Of a stretch of DNA of 64,000 bases, positions 50,855 through 59,738 are shown in pieces (positions within the stretch are counted from its first letter, which is position 1; every line of letters starts with the position of its first letter). The stretch is taken from IMG/VR virus record IMGVR_UViG_3300037245_000806, positions 62,001-126,000 of that record; one strand, given 5' to 3'. This DNA comes from a virus. The notes below the pieces were generated by a model. That model saw nothing but the letters and a program-made list of their open reading frames with translations, searched no databases and had not been told where the DNA came from. The position numbers were made by a program, and so were the translations under genes.

Positions 50855-52942
50855 TCAGTCGTCCATGGTCAAATTCGCCACGTCAACTCTAACGCCGCCG
50901 ATCTCCCGCACAGCACGCTTGGCCTGCGCATGCAAGTCAACGCCGCTGTCCGGGTCAACGATCTGCCGTATGATCTTGTCGTCAATGTCCTCAATGTCCA
51001 CCAGCGTGGCCCCGGCGATAGCGCGGTCGTCGGTCATGCACGCGTACACAACGCCAGCCACAGCATCACTGACATCCTTGGTACCTTTGCCACCATGCGT
51101 TGCTCGCGTCGGGTGATCGACCTTCTGCTTCTTGGCGTTCCGCTCTAGGTCAAGCAACTCACGGATATAGGGCTCGTAGCTGTACATGGCAATACGACGA
51201 TCAAAGTGTGCGGCGCGAAGACTGAGGTACGGTTCGTCTGACTTGTCAACAGACTGAAGCTTCGCGTCGTAACCAGCCTTCCGCAGAAGCTGCTTGCAGT
51301 CGGCACTCTGAAAACCGTCGAAGGTTATCATGGTCAGCGGGTACAGTTTGGCGATGTAGTACACAAACGACCTGATCTTCTCCAAGTCGATTTCGGAGCC
51401 GGGTGGAGGATTGATCCTGAGCATGAAGTCGATGATGATAAACGGGTATTCGGATACAGACCGCGTACCGTCAGGCTTCATCTTCTCCTTGCGAATGAGC
51501 CCACTCACGTGCCCCATCGCAATACCGGCGCAGTCGCCTGAGAGCGAGAGGTCAATGTGCATGAACCTCGCGGCCATGGGGTTCAAGCGCGGGGTCCAAT
51601 TTGACTCGCTGATACGACACGCGATGTTCACGACGAAAAACTCGTCAAGCATGATATCGTCTTGGTAGTCGATCATGGCCTCATGCTTGGTGAACGGATG
51701 TATGAGCGAATCGCGAACAGCATCGAATATAGACTGCCTGTCGCGCACCAGCGGCGAGATGTTGAACGTTGCCACACCGGCTATGTCCCGCAGGTTCTGG
51801 TCAACGTCTTCGTCAAACACGGAACGGAAGTCACCGGGGATGCCGCCAATTATCTTCGCGCCAGCCCGTGGCTCCTCGTCGTCATCAAGAATACGACTCT
51901 GAGAAACACGGTCCCCAACCTGAACACGGAAAGGCGGAAGCTTGAACTTCGACTTCGCCTTGACCTCCCACAGAGCGTAGTCTGATACAAACGTATGCGG
52001 CGAGTCCTGCACCTTCTTGAGCCGCGTCTCAAGGAAACTCGTCTGCGCGTTCCTCGACGACATCAACAGCATGATGCCGGGTATAGCCCCGCCGGGACGC
52101 AGGAAGCGTGACGTGATTCTTGAGTGTGTCGCGTTGTACAGTTCGTATGCCTGCCCGGCGATGATACCACGCTCGTTATCGCGCTTCTCACGCATGAAGT
52201 TGACTTCGTCCATGCTGAACGCGAACAGGTCAAGGCCAAGCGCGTGGAGTTCCTGCGACCCCGGTATGACTTGGAGATTCTGCCCGCCGGGCTTGAAGTC
52301 GATCTTGGAATCAATCTTCATGGAACGGGGGAACTCTTTGCGAAAGTACGGACTCGTGTCGATCCAGCCGCGCAGCTTGAAGTACCCCGTGTCCGCGACC
52401 TGTCGCTTCGTGATTGAGTAGATACCGAAGATCAGAAGCGAGCCGGGCAAGAGCCCGTAGTAGCGCGCTGGGTCGCGAAGACAAGACATACGCTGAAGCA
52501 GGTACCCCAGCGCGGTCATGGCGAGCGTGGTTTTCCCAATCCCGATAGCCCCGGTGATTATCCACTCAAATATCTTGCTGCCGGGCTTGAACACCTCGTT
52601 CAGGTCTTCAACCCACCTCGGGTGCAAGTCCTTGCATATGAGCCCGAAGTAATGGTCGTCATTGATGAACGTATGGATATCCACGGGCTTCCTGCGGTAG
52701 TCAACCTCCCACAGAGTATCGTGTACGATGTTATTGCTCTTGTCCTCGATGATAGCTTCGGAGAGCCACGCCAAGACGATCTTACGCTCATGCGTGCTCA
52801 AGCCGTCGAAGGTTTCGCGGTCGGTGTGAATAGCCTCTTCGGCTATACGTGTGAAGAGCCGCTCGGACTCGTCACCTAGACACGACTTGGGGAGCTTGAG
52901 TAGTGTCCCCGGCTTGCGTGCTTTAGGTCGCTTCTTCGCCAT
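50855..52942 (-). CDS. Large terminase subunit, 695 aa
   Basis: ATG at 52940-52942. Walker A GAIGIGKTT (131-139), Walker B LFAFSMDE with D245-E246, and a C-terminal RNase H-like nuclease starting MHIDLSLSGDCAG (D464, D470). It powers DNA packaging and cuts the genome. It lies directly downstream of the probable small terminase gene and upstream of the portal, the standard order. Confidence 0.92.
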   Translation of the reverse strand: MAKKRPKARKPGTLLKLPKSCLGDESERLFTRIAEEAIHTDRETFDGLSTHERKIVLAWLSEAIIEDKSNNIVHDTLWEVDYRRKPVDIHTFINDDHYFGLICKDLHPRWVEDLNEVFKPGSKIFEWIITGAIGIGKTTLAMTALGYLLQRMSCLRDPARYYGLLPGSLLIFGIYSITKRQVADTGYFKLRGWIDTSPYFRKEFPRSMKIDSKIDFKPGGQNLQVIPGSQELHALGLDLFAFSMDEVNFMREKRDNERGIIAGQAYELYNATHSRITSRFLRPGGAIPGIMLLMSSRNAQTSFLETRLKKVQDSPHTFVSDYALWEVKAKSKFKLPPFRVQVGDRVSQSRILDDDEEPRAGAKIIGGIPGDFRSVFDEDVDQNLRDIAGVATFNISPLVRDRQSIFDAVRDSLIHPFTKHEAMIDYQDDIMLDEFFVVNIACRISESNWTPRLNPMAARFMHIDLSLSGDCAGIAMGHVSGLIRKEKMKPDGTRSVSEYPFIIIDFMLRINPPPGSEIDLEKIRSFVYYIAKLYPLTMITFDGFQSADCKQLLRKAGYDAKLQSVDKSDEPYLSLRAAHFDRRIAMYSYEPYIRELLDLERNAKKQKVDHPTRATHGGKGTKDVSDAVAGVVYACMTDDRAIAGATLVDIEDIDDKIIRQIVDPDSGVDLHAQAKRAVREIGGVRVDVANLTMDD

Positions 52943-52943
52943 A

Positions 52944-53639
52944 TCACGTTGCCGCCTTGGCCTTCTTCTTCACGCGCTTCTTCTTCTTCACGTGCGTCTT
53001 CTTCTTCTTCTTCTTCTTCGCACCGGACGGGAGGGCCTTGGCTGCCCGCTCCTTCATTGCCGGGAGCTTCTTCGACAGGATATCAATGGCGGTTCGACAC
53101 CGCTCGCGCGACAGAGCCTTCTCCTCTTCAGTCTCGTGCGTGGGGTCATCTTCAATCTGAATCTTGACCTCCTCGGCTGAAGCGAAGGTCAAGTTCACGT
53201 TGACAGCCGCGCGATCTGAAATCTGAACCCCGCCCTTGCCCTCGGCAGTCACGCCTATGCGATCCAGTATTTCCTTCGCGGCAGATACCTGTGTCGTAGT
53301 AGGGCCGGTCTCCATGAGAACCGGCTTCCCAGAAACATCGTTGAGGATATGGCCATTCTTGTCGCGGGCATAGATAGGACCGGCCAACGCAGCTGCCAAG
53401 ACAGACGTAGCGCCGGTACCGAAGCGACCGAGCTGGCGCTTCAGCCCGTACTTCATGCGGGCGGCTAGACCTTCAGCATCCCTGAACGACTTGACAAGCT
53501 CTTCTGCTTCAAGCTTCACATCCGGGCGAGCAAAGAACTTCTCAATCTGGTCGCCATTCCAACCCTCCTCGAAAAGCGCAGAAGGGCCACGCATGAACGC
53601 CGTCTCGATAGATGTACGCTCAGTGGCATTCAAAGGCAC
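52944..53639 (-). CDS. Probable small terminase subunit with Lys-rich tail, 231 aa
   Basis: GTG start 7 bp after AGGGG, just downstream of a palindrome copy. Helical, with TQVSAAKEILDRIGV typical of terminase small subunits before the oligomer-forming part. The last 35 residues are a nearly pure Lys run (KKKKKKKTHVKKKKRVKKK), unusual for the family. Position before the large terminase supports the call. Confidence 0.65.
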   Translation of the reverse strand: MPLNATERTSIETAFMRGPSALFEEGWNGDQIEKFFARPDVKLEAEELVKSFRDAEGLAARMKYGLKRQLGRFGTGATSVLAAALAGPIYARDKNGHILNDVSGKPVLMETGPTTTQVSAAKEILDRIGVTAEGKGGVQISDRAAVNVNLTFASAEEVKIQIEDDPTHETEEEKALSRERCRTAIDILSKKLPAMKERAAKALPSGAKKKKKKKTHVKKKKRVKKKAKAAT

Positions 53640-53650
53640 GGGCTACCCCT

Positions 53651-53663
53651 TGACACAGTGTTA
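53651..53663. promoter_or_regulatory. 13-bp palindrome TGACACAGTGTTA
   Basis: Exact copy immediately upstream of the AGGGG ribosome site of the small terminase gene, in the 21-bp gap between genes. Confidence 0.62.
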
Positions 53664-54083
53664 CGCGCTCTTACTGCGAAGGGCGCTCTTGAGGCTGGGG
53701 GAAAGCACGAACCGCACGTGCTTCCGCCGTGGTGTATCCTGCATCTCGCCGGTCTCCGGGTGACGGTACCGCGTTGGCTTCTTCATGAACGGCTCCAACG
53801 TTCCGATATTCGTCAGCGCAACCGGCTTGCCCTTACGTAGTGTGCCCCGTATCTTGTCCAGAATCAAGGCCCACAAAGACTGCGCCTCGTCACCGTCGAG
53901 CTTGAGCTTCTTGCTGAGGTATATCTCCATCCCGCGCCGGGTCAGCTTACCGCGTTTACTAAAGCCCTCACCCTTCGCTTTGGCACTGCCAGCAGATTTT
54001 CCACCGCGCTTACCACCACGCGCTCCCCGCTTGGTCGCTCCACTCGCAACAGCGGTCCGTGTTCTGGTTTTAGTGTCAGACAT
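53661..54083 (-). CDS. HU/IHF-like protein with basic N-terminal tail, 140 aa
   Basis: ATG at 54081-54083 after AAGGAGACCGCACA. The first 45 residues are Lys/Arg/Gly/Ala/Ser-rich (KRGARGGKRGGKSAGSAKAK), like a histone tail; residues 46-135 are IHF/HU-like (KLTRRGMEIYLSKKL, VALTNIGTLEPFMKKP, RKHVRFVLSPSLKSAL). Probably bends or compacts DNA. The tail is encoded in the stretch that overlaps the nuclease gene. Confidence 0.72.
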   Translation of the reverse strand: MSDTKTRTRTAVASGATKRGARGGKRGGKSAGSAKAKGEGFSKRGKLTRRGMEIYLSKKLKLDGDEAQSLWALILDKIRGTLRKGKPVALTNIGTLEPFMKKPTRYRHPETGEMQDTPRRKHVRFVLSPSLKSALRSKSA

Positions 54084-54487
54084 TGTGCGGTCTCCTTATC
54101 CACGACCACGTAGACCCGGCGGTGCGGTCTCGTGAAAAACATCAGCGGCGTGGCGGCCACTTTTGCAGCTTGCTTCTTGCACTGGTCCCACCAGCCCCAC
54201 GGGGGCCACTTCGGGTTCATCAGGATGCCATCGAGTTCCCAACCCTTTTGACTCTTACACTCGACACAGAAGGGACAGACAATCCCCATCGCAGCCGTGT
54301 GTAGTATATCACCCTGCCCGTTCCAGTGACCCACCAGAGGCATGCGGTCAGTCGAAGCCCGCCGGAACGGCAAGTCAAACACCGTGAACTGCTTCGTGTC
54401 AACGTACTCGTCAGACACGAGCCACACCGACAAGAGTCGGCAGACCTTGTTCTCGAAGAGGTTACCCTTTATTCGACCGTCTACCAT
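53942..54487 (-). CDS. PD-(D/E)XK nuclease, 181 aa
   Basis: ATG at 54485-54487 after AAGGAACTACAC. GDILHTAAMG followed by VECKSQKGWE puts D60, E76 and K78 in the D...ExK pattern of the restriction-like nuclease fold, with E13 as possible helix ligand. First gene after promoter copy 5. Its last 142 bp overlap the HU-like gene in another frame. Confidence 0.7.
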   Translation of the reverse strand: MVDGRIKGNLFENKVCRLLSVWLVSDEYVDTKQFTVFDLPFRRASTDRMPLVGHWNGQGDILHTAAMGIVCPFCVECKSQKGWELDGILMNPKWPPWGWWDQCKKQAAKVAATPLMFFTRPHRRVYVVVDKETAQCLTLKPEHGPLLRVERPSGERVVVSAVENLLAVPKRRVRALVNAVS

Positions 54488-54505
54488 GTGTAGTTCCTTA
54501 CACAC

Positions 54506-54552
54506 ACCATACCGCACCCTGTGGTGGTCCGTCAAGTGATTTTTTGTTGTAT
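54506..54552 (-). promoter_or_regulatory. Sigma70-like promoter with A-tract box (copy 5)
   Basis: Minus strand: CATACAACAAAAAATCAC, -35 TTGACG (54530-54535), 18 bp, -10 TATGGT (54506-54511). The next gene (nuclease) starts at 54487. Confidence 0.6.
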
Positions 54553-54587
54553 GACGCGGAAAATTAGGGGGGCTAATCTGTGTAGGA

Positions 54588-56597
54588 TCAGCGTTTAGAG
54601 GCCTTCTGCGGCTTCTTCTTTCTCTTCACCTTCTTGGTCACCTTCTTGACCACCTTCTTCTTCGCCTTCTTCGTCACGCCTTTGCGCTTCACGCCAAGAT
54701 TCTTCGTGACGCCCTTCGCCGCACCCTCAATAATGGCACGACCCTCCTTGTGGCACACGAGCACAACCCGGTCAGCTACGGGCTTAATCCTTTTGTCGTG
54801 CGTAATGAGCGACACGGGACATACGGCGGCGATACCCTGCAAAAGCTCGCAGATGGTATCGGCCCCCGCCGGGTCAAGGCCGTCAAATATCTCGTCCATG
54901 AACAACTGCGAGAAGGCGCGCACTTGTCGTGTAGACACAAGCTCCCTGAAAGCAAGGAGGAGCGACAGGTCCATGCGCTTCTTCTGACCACGTGAAGCAC
55001 CGGCATAGCTCTCGGTACACTGCGGGATGGAACCCTCGACGGTGAGATTCTCCCGCACCACGTCCTTCGTCTTGAGCGCCTTCGTGGCATTCAGCTTAAC
55101 GACCGCCCCGATCCCAAGAAGCTCCTGCGCATACGTAGTCGCCAGCCTGTTGATCTCCGGTATCTCTGCCTCGATCAAGAACGACTTGAGCCCTCGATTG
55201 CCAAAACCCTCAACCCAGAACTCTAGATCGTCTGAACGCTTCTTGACCTCTGCGTACTCTTCGTCAACCGCCTGCAAGGACTCCTCTGCCGACTCCACCG
55301 CAGTCGTTAGCTCGGTCACCTGCGTATCGACCCGCTGCTGTGCCTCCTCCATCTCAGACGCGCGAGCCTCCGCGACCTTCGCGTCATTGTTGGCAGCGTT
55401 AAGCTCCTCCTTCACGCCCTCAATCTTAGCGTAAAGCTCAGCGATTTCCGGGGGCTTCTCGGGGGCCTCGGGCTCGACGAGCTTGCCCTCTTCCTTGTCT
55501 ATGCCTGCGAGCTTGGTCACACAACACTTAACTGACTTCTCTGCGACCTCGATCTCCTCGACGTAGCGCTTGCCGCATTCGTCCGCGCGCTTCTTCGCCA
55601 GCTTCTGCTCACACTCCGGGCAATTCTTCCCGGCGAGCTTGTCAAACTTCGCCTTCTTCTTGAGCGCAGCAGACTGCTTGGTCTTCAGCCCCGCGCGCTC
55701 CTGCTTGACGCGCATGCGCTTCTGCGACAACGCCAGCAACGCATCGTCGTACTCCTCGTGCGCTTCGTCGTACTGTACGACTGCCTCGTCATGTGCGGCC
55801 ACGTTCAGGTCGTGGACATCCGTCAACGTGTCCCTTTGCTTGACGTGCTTCGTCGCCGTCTTCCGAAGACGCTTCGCCTCCAACCTGAGTCGCTTTGCCT
55901 TGAACTCAACATCGTCTTCCTTCTCAGCGGTGAGGAAGGAGTTCAAAAGCTGTCGCCGCTCCCCGATGGTGCCCTGAAGCCTTGTACGTTGTAGTGTCAA
56001 GCGCTCAACATCTTCGGACACTTCAGTCAGCATCTTCCGGGCAAGCTTCTCTGCGCTCGAATACAGTTCCAGCCCGAGGATGCGCTCAAGCACCTTCTTC
56101 CGGTCGCTGTCGGTTGCTGCGAAGAAGCTCTTGATATCCTCGTGAACGCCGAAAGCCACTGAGTTGCAGAAGGACGTGAAGTCCATCCCGACGAGCTTCG
56201 CTATCGCCAGCGTCGTGGCACCGTTCGTGCCCCGCGTCTTGTTCTTGCCGTTGACGTAGAGGAGTACCTTGTCACCGTTCATGGGGTGCTTCCGGTACCT
56301 GACGATCTTGATAGCCGCTGGGCCACCGACAAGGTTGACTTCGACCGAGCAACCGGCCTTCGACGCGAGGTGTATCACCTCGTTACCCTTGTACTTCTCG
56401 CGTATACACCGACCGAAGAGCGCCCATGCAGGGCCGTCGAACAGGAAGGACTTGCCCGCGCCATTCGAGTTGCAACCACGCTTGCCTTCGATGGAGCCCT
56501 CAATGACAGTGAGGCCCGGCGTATCGAAGTCATGCGTCACATTCTCGAAGGGGCCAAAGTTCTTGTAGTTGACAACGCCTATACGGTATCCGGTCAT
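54588..56597 (-). CDS. SbcC/gp46-like recombination ATPase, 669 aa
   Basis: Rad50/SbcC layout: Walker A GCNSNGAGKS (41-50), long coiled coils with a zinc-hook CPEC near residue 325, ABC signature YAGASRGQKKR and Walker B LFMDEIFDGLD. The last 40 residues are a Lys-rich tail (KKAKKKVVKKVTKKVKRKKK). With the SbcD-like protein (58743-59738) it makes a nuclease complex that resects DNA ends for recombination-dependent replication, as gp46/gp47 do in T4. Confidence 0.92.
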   Translation of the reverse strand: MTGYRIGVVNYKNFGPFENVTHDFDTPGLTVIEGSIEGKRGCNSNGAGKSFLFDGPAWALFGRCIREKYKGNEVIHLASKAGCSVEVNLVGGPAAIKIVRYRKHPMNGDKVLLYVNGKNKTRGTNGATTLAIAKLVGMDFTSFCNSVAFGVHEDIKSFFAATDSDRKKVLERILGLELYSSAEKLARKMLTEVSEDVERLTLQRTRLQGTIGERRQLLNSFLTAEKEDDVEFKAKRLRLEAKRLRKTATKHVKQRDTLTDVHDLNVAAHDEAVVQYDEAHEEYDDALLALSQKRMRVKQERAGLKTKQSAALKKKAKFDKLAGKNCPECEQKLAKKRADECGKRYVEEIEVAEKSVKCCVTKLAGIDKEEGKLVEPEAPEKPPEIAELYAKIEGVKEELNAANNDAKVAEARASEMEEAQQRVDTQVTELTTAVESAEESLQAVDEEYAEVKKRSDDLEFWVEGFGNRGLKSFLIEAEIPEINRLATTYAQELLGIGAVVKLNATKALKTKDVVRENLTVEGSIPQCTESYAGASRGQKKRMDLSLLLAFRELVSTRQVRAFSQLFMDEIFDGLDPAGADTICELLQGIAAVCPVSLITHDKRIKPVADRVVLVCHKEGRAIIEGAAKGVTKNLGVKRKGVTKKAKKKVVKKVTKKVKRKKKPQKASKR

Positions 56598-56734
56598 CGC
56601 TTACTCCCAAAGTTGATCCTGAGCCCAAGCCAAAAGAACGGTTGCAGGTACAGGTGCTTGTGCCGCCGGTCGTAGTAATACCCGAACCAGCCATCGTACC
56701 ACGCCACGTACAGCTTGAAGCGCCAGAGCTTCAT
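56594..56734 (-). CDS. Small aromatic-rich protein, 46 aa
   Basis: ATG at 56732-56734, coupled at both ends (ATGA overlap with the SbcC-like gene). Reads MKLWRFKLYVAWYDGWFGYY and is rich in Trp/Tyr/Arg. Not recognised; tight coupling supports it. Confidence 0.5.
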   Translation of the reverse strand: MKLWRFKLYVAWYDGWFGYYYDRRHKHLYLQPFFWLGLRINFGSKR

Positions 56735-57336
56735 CGTTCACTCCGAAGCTTCTTGAAGAAGCCCACCAGCGTGGTGAACATCTCCTGCTCTGGCGGGAGC
56801 CTGTTGGGTGCATACCACCCCCACCCGTCGCACAGGTCGGGCTCCTCATTCACCGGATTCTGATGCGCCGTGCAGCCCATGAAAATCACCGGCTGGCAGA
56901 TACCAGCATCCGGGCGAACATCATCCTGCACGTCAATCACGTGAAGATTGTACAGACGATAAATGCCCGTCTCTTCCCTCACCTCGCGGCGCGCGCATAC
57001 CCCGATGGACTCACCACGTCGCATGTGCCCGCCGGGTAGTCCGAAGAGCCCTGACCCTTCAGCATCCTTGCCACGTCGCCCAAGGAGCACCTTGCCCGTG
57101 GCCTTGTACTGAATCGCCACAGCCACAATGACATCCGGGCGCTCGACTGCGTTGTCGCGCTCGACAAGCGCACGGTCCACCATACGAGTCAGCGCGCCAA
57201 CAGCGTCCTGCTCCTCCGGGTGACGCTCCAAGAAGCCCTCAGTCAAGTCGAGTAGTAGCTTGGCCTCCTCGTACTCAGGAGTACCTTCAAGCCGTTCGAC
57301 TTCTCCCTTGAACCACTCGGACATCTTGCGTTCCAT
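56731..57336 (-). CDS. NUDIX hydrolase, 201 aa
   Basis: ATG at 57334-57336 (MERKMSEWFK). The NUDIX box starts GGHMRRGESIGVC at residue 102 and continues with REVREETGI (to 125), matching Gx5Ex7REUxEExGU. An N-terminal helical domain of about 65 residues precedes it. These enzymes hydrolyse nucleotide diphosphate derivatives; the substrate cannot be told. Confidence 0.88.
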   Translation of the reverse strand: MERKMSEWFKGEVERLEGTPEYEEAKLLLDLTEGFLERHPEEQDAVGALTRMVDRALVERDNAVERPDVIVAVAIQYKATGKVLLGRRGKDAEGSGLFGLPGGHMRRGESIGVCARREVREETGIYRLYNLHVIDVQDDVRPDAGICQPVIFMGCTAHQNPVNEEPDLCDGWGWYAPNRLPPEQEMFTTLVGFFKKLRSER

Positions 57337-57344
57337 CGCGCCCC

Positions 57345-57875
57345 CTAGAAGATATTCGATATGAACCAATCGCGGTCCGCACGCCGCCCAAGGCAGGCCA
57401 CGGCATTCTGCGCCGTCATCCGTGCCATCTTCTCGACGAAGGGGCGGTACTGCATACGACCACAGGTGAGCGTGACACTGACCTTGGCAATCCTGCCGTT
57501 GGGGTCATCGTGGATGAGGCGCTCCAAGGCGTACTCGCGCGCTTGCAGCTTGTCGTACATCTCGTCACGCGAACATATCGAGGCAGCGAACGTGTACACG
57601 CCGTCCACCTCACGCATGACAACGCAGACGCCCCCGTGGCCGTCACGCATCGGGTTGTATATCGACCTGTAGTGGAAGTACCTGACACCCTCGACCGAGT
57701 TGACGCTGGCCTTCTTCTTGTCGCGCTCAGCCTTCCTGCGTGCGTGCTTCGCGTTGAGCACCTTGCGCTTCTCGGCGGTGCGCGCCAGACTTGCGCCCTT
57801 CTCAGCAAGCCACTGCGAAAGGGCCACCTCAGCCGACAGACTGCGCCAAGCCTTACTCTGGTCTTCGGACGTCAT
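57345..57875 (-). CDS. Hypothetical protein, 176 aa
   Basis: Starts MTSEDQSKAW; a basic helical N-terminal third (KHARRKAERDKKKASV) is followed by a globular part (VCVVMREVDGVYTFAASIC). Overlaps the upstream gene by 4 bp. Not recognised. Confidence 0.6.
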   Translation of the reverse strand: MTSEDQSKAWRSLSAEVALSQWLAEKGASLARTAEKRKVLNAKHARRKAERDKKKASVNSVEGVRYFHYRSIYNPMRDGHGGVCVVMREVDGVYTFAASICSRDEMYDKLQAREYALERLIHDDPNGRIAKVSVTLTCGRMQYRPFVEKMARMTAQNAVACLGRRADRDWFISNIF

Positions 57876-58357
57876 GCCTTTTTCCCTTCTGCTTTGTCAC
57901 TCAGCCATCGAGCGATAGCCTCGGTCTGTGTCATCACTATCTCCCCGGCAACATAGCCCCATATGGGAAGCTCCCCACCGGAGACCATCGAAGGCCACCA
58001 GTTGTCCATCCAATCTTCGAGGAGCTTCCGGTGACACACCCCGTAGTGCTGCGCGACCGGGCGCAGCAGAAACGCAATCCACTTCTGCCACGTGTCCAGC
58101 TGATACCGGTGAATCATCCCGGCAGGCGGCATGTGCATGAGCATCTCTTCGAGCCCGACGAGCGCGAAGAGTTCGTTATCCTCCTTGTCAAGAGGATCGT
58201 CACCCGGATTCGGGGGCTTCAGCGGAAAGAGGCAGTTGTCAATCAGCAGCCCCTCGTGCTCCGCGCCCTCGGTGATCCCCTTGACCACGCGGAATTCCTT
58301 GTGCGTGTCGAGACCTGCTTTCATGATCTCGTGGGCGATCTTCTCTGGACCCGTCAT
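57872..58357 (-). CDS. Hypothetical protein, 161 aa
   Basis: Helical, Trp-rich protein (HRYQLDTWQKWIAFLLRP; WMDNWWPSMV). ATG in a 4-bp overlap with the upstream gene. Lies in the SbcCD-NUDIX run. Not recognised. Confidence 0.6.
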   Translation of the reverse strand: MTGPEKIAHEIMKAGLDTHKEFRVVKGITEGAEHEGLLIDNCLFPLKPPNPGDDPLDKEDNELFALVGLEEMLMHMPPAGMIHRYQLDTWQKWIAFLLRPVAQHYGVCHRKLLEDWMDNWWPSMVSGGELPIWGYVAGEIVMTQTEAIARWLSDKAEGKKA

Positions 58358-58746
58358 CCTTGGGCCTCATCCTTCACCTTGAGGAAGTAGCGCCGCTTGA
58401 ACTCCTCCACGGTGAAATGGAAGACGTCCGAACGCTTCTTGCCGGGCCACTGGCAGAGCACCTGCGTCTGGGGCTCGTACTGCGATGCCAGCCTCTCTGC
58501 ACTCCTCTCCGTGGTGACGAGCCCTGCGGGCGTTATCACAATGAACGCATTGTGTAGCCGCTTTTCGCACGTCAGGGTATCGGTCAGCCTGAAGAAGTCT
58601 TCCAAGTCATGCCGAACGCCCGAGAATATCAGCGTCGTGGACGAGAGAGGCACAGGCGTAACCGGCTTGGCCTTCTTCGGCGCAACCTTCTTCTTCTTGG
58701 CAACCTTCTTCTTCGGCCCCTTGGCCTTCTTCTTCTTCGCACTCAT
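58354..58746 (-). CDS. Protein with Lys-rich N-terminus, 130 aa
   Basis: ATG at 58744-58746 after GAAAGGGGC. The first 30 residues are histone H1-like (KKKKAKGPKKKVAKKKKVAP); the rest (TTLIFSGVRHDLEDFFRLT...) is a small alpha/beta domain, not recognised. Between the SbcD-like gene and two unknowns, coupled at both ends. Confidence 0.6.
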   Translation of the reverse strand: MSAKKKKAKGPKKKVAKKKKVAPKKAKPVTPVPLSSTTLIFSGVRHDLEDFFRLTDTLTCEKRLHNAFIVITPAGLVTTERSAERLASQYEPQTQVLCQWPGKKRSDVFHFTVEEFKRRYFLKVKDEAQG

Positions 58747-59738
58747 CCCTTTGCCCCTTTCAAGATTTCGAGCCCCAATTCAAGAAGCTCAGCCTCGTCA
58801 CGTCCCTGAAACTCCATGTAGCGTCCAAGGACTTCCTCGTTCGTGTCCTTCGTGTGAACTGCAATCCGTGGTGCCTGCTCGTCGGTCTCGACGAGCGTGC
58901 CCTCGACCCAGCCGGTCTTACCCTGTGCGGCCTCAATAGCTGCAAGAGCGGCCTTGGGGTCAGAGGTCTTAACCCGCACGAAGTCACGCTTCCCCACCTG
59001 CGACACGTCGTCGTCAACCAAGATATGAAACTCGGGACTCACGTTGTTGTAATGGCACTTCCACTTGCCCGTCTTCGAGTCCACCACATAGAAGCCGCGC
59101 TTCTGCCCGGCGTCCCTGAAGTCGATCTGAAGCGGCGAGCCCACGTAGCGTACATTCGGAGTAATCACCTTGGGCTCGTGGACGTCACCAAGGAAGACGT
59201 GCCTGAACCGCTTCGGGCACAGGTACGAGAGCGGCACACCCTTGCCTTTGTAGCCTGCCTCCTCAAGGAGCACGTGGCTCAGGAGGTATTCGGACCCGTG
59301 CTTCTTTGACATTGTGTCAACGGCCTTGCGGTACGCGTCGATGTCCTCAGTCCATGGGACCAGCAGGAACTCATCGAAGGTATCCGGCGTCTCGATCACG
59401 TGCGTATAGCCCCGGAAGACCTGAAGGCTATTTCGTTCCGGTGACCGCAGCAGCGCGTCGTGGTTCCCAACGAGCACCACGACATTCTCCAACACCGTCG
59501 CGGCCTCATAGAACTCCCGGCATACAATGTCGAGCACGCCGAGCGGAATCTCCGTGCGCGAGTTGAATATGTCGCCTATGACGAATATACCTTCGCAGCC
59601 TTCCGCAACGCTCGTCTTGACGATCCAGCGCCAGCACTCAATAAGGTCGATCAGGCGCGTAGTCAGCCCGCTGGGGTGCAACGTCGAGAGGCGTGAGTAT
59701 TCATCAAATTGCAGGTCTGCCGTGATAGCCCACTTCAT
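58743..59738 (-). CDS. SbcD/gp47-like nuclease, 331 aa
   Basis: Calcineurin-like metallophosphoesterase motifs: ITADLQ (D8, with Gln in place of the usual His at position 10), FVIGDIFNS (D56), VGNHD (91-94) and FLGDVHEPK. Partner of the SbcC-like ATPase. The Gln at the first motif is also seen in some phage relatives, so activity is not excluded. Contains a variant palindrome at 59307-59319. Confidence 0.9.
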   Translation of the reverse strand: MKWAITADLQFDEYSRLSTLHPSGLTTRLIDLIECWRWIVKTSVAEGCEGIFVIGDIFNSRTEIPLGVLDIVCREFYEAATVLENVVVLVGNHDALLRSPERNSLQVFRGYTHVIETPDTFDEFLLVPWTEDIDAYRKAVDTMSKKHGSEYLLSHVLLEEAGYKGKGVPLSYLCPKRFRHVFLGDVHEPKVITPNVRYVGSPLQIDFRDAGQKRGFYVVDSKTGKWKCHYNNVSPEFHILVDDDVSQVGKRDFVRVKTSDPKAALAAIEAAQGKTGWVEGTLVETDEQAPRIAVHTKDTNEEVLGRYMEFQGRDEAELLELGLEILKGAKG

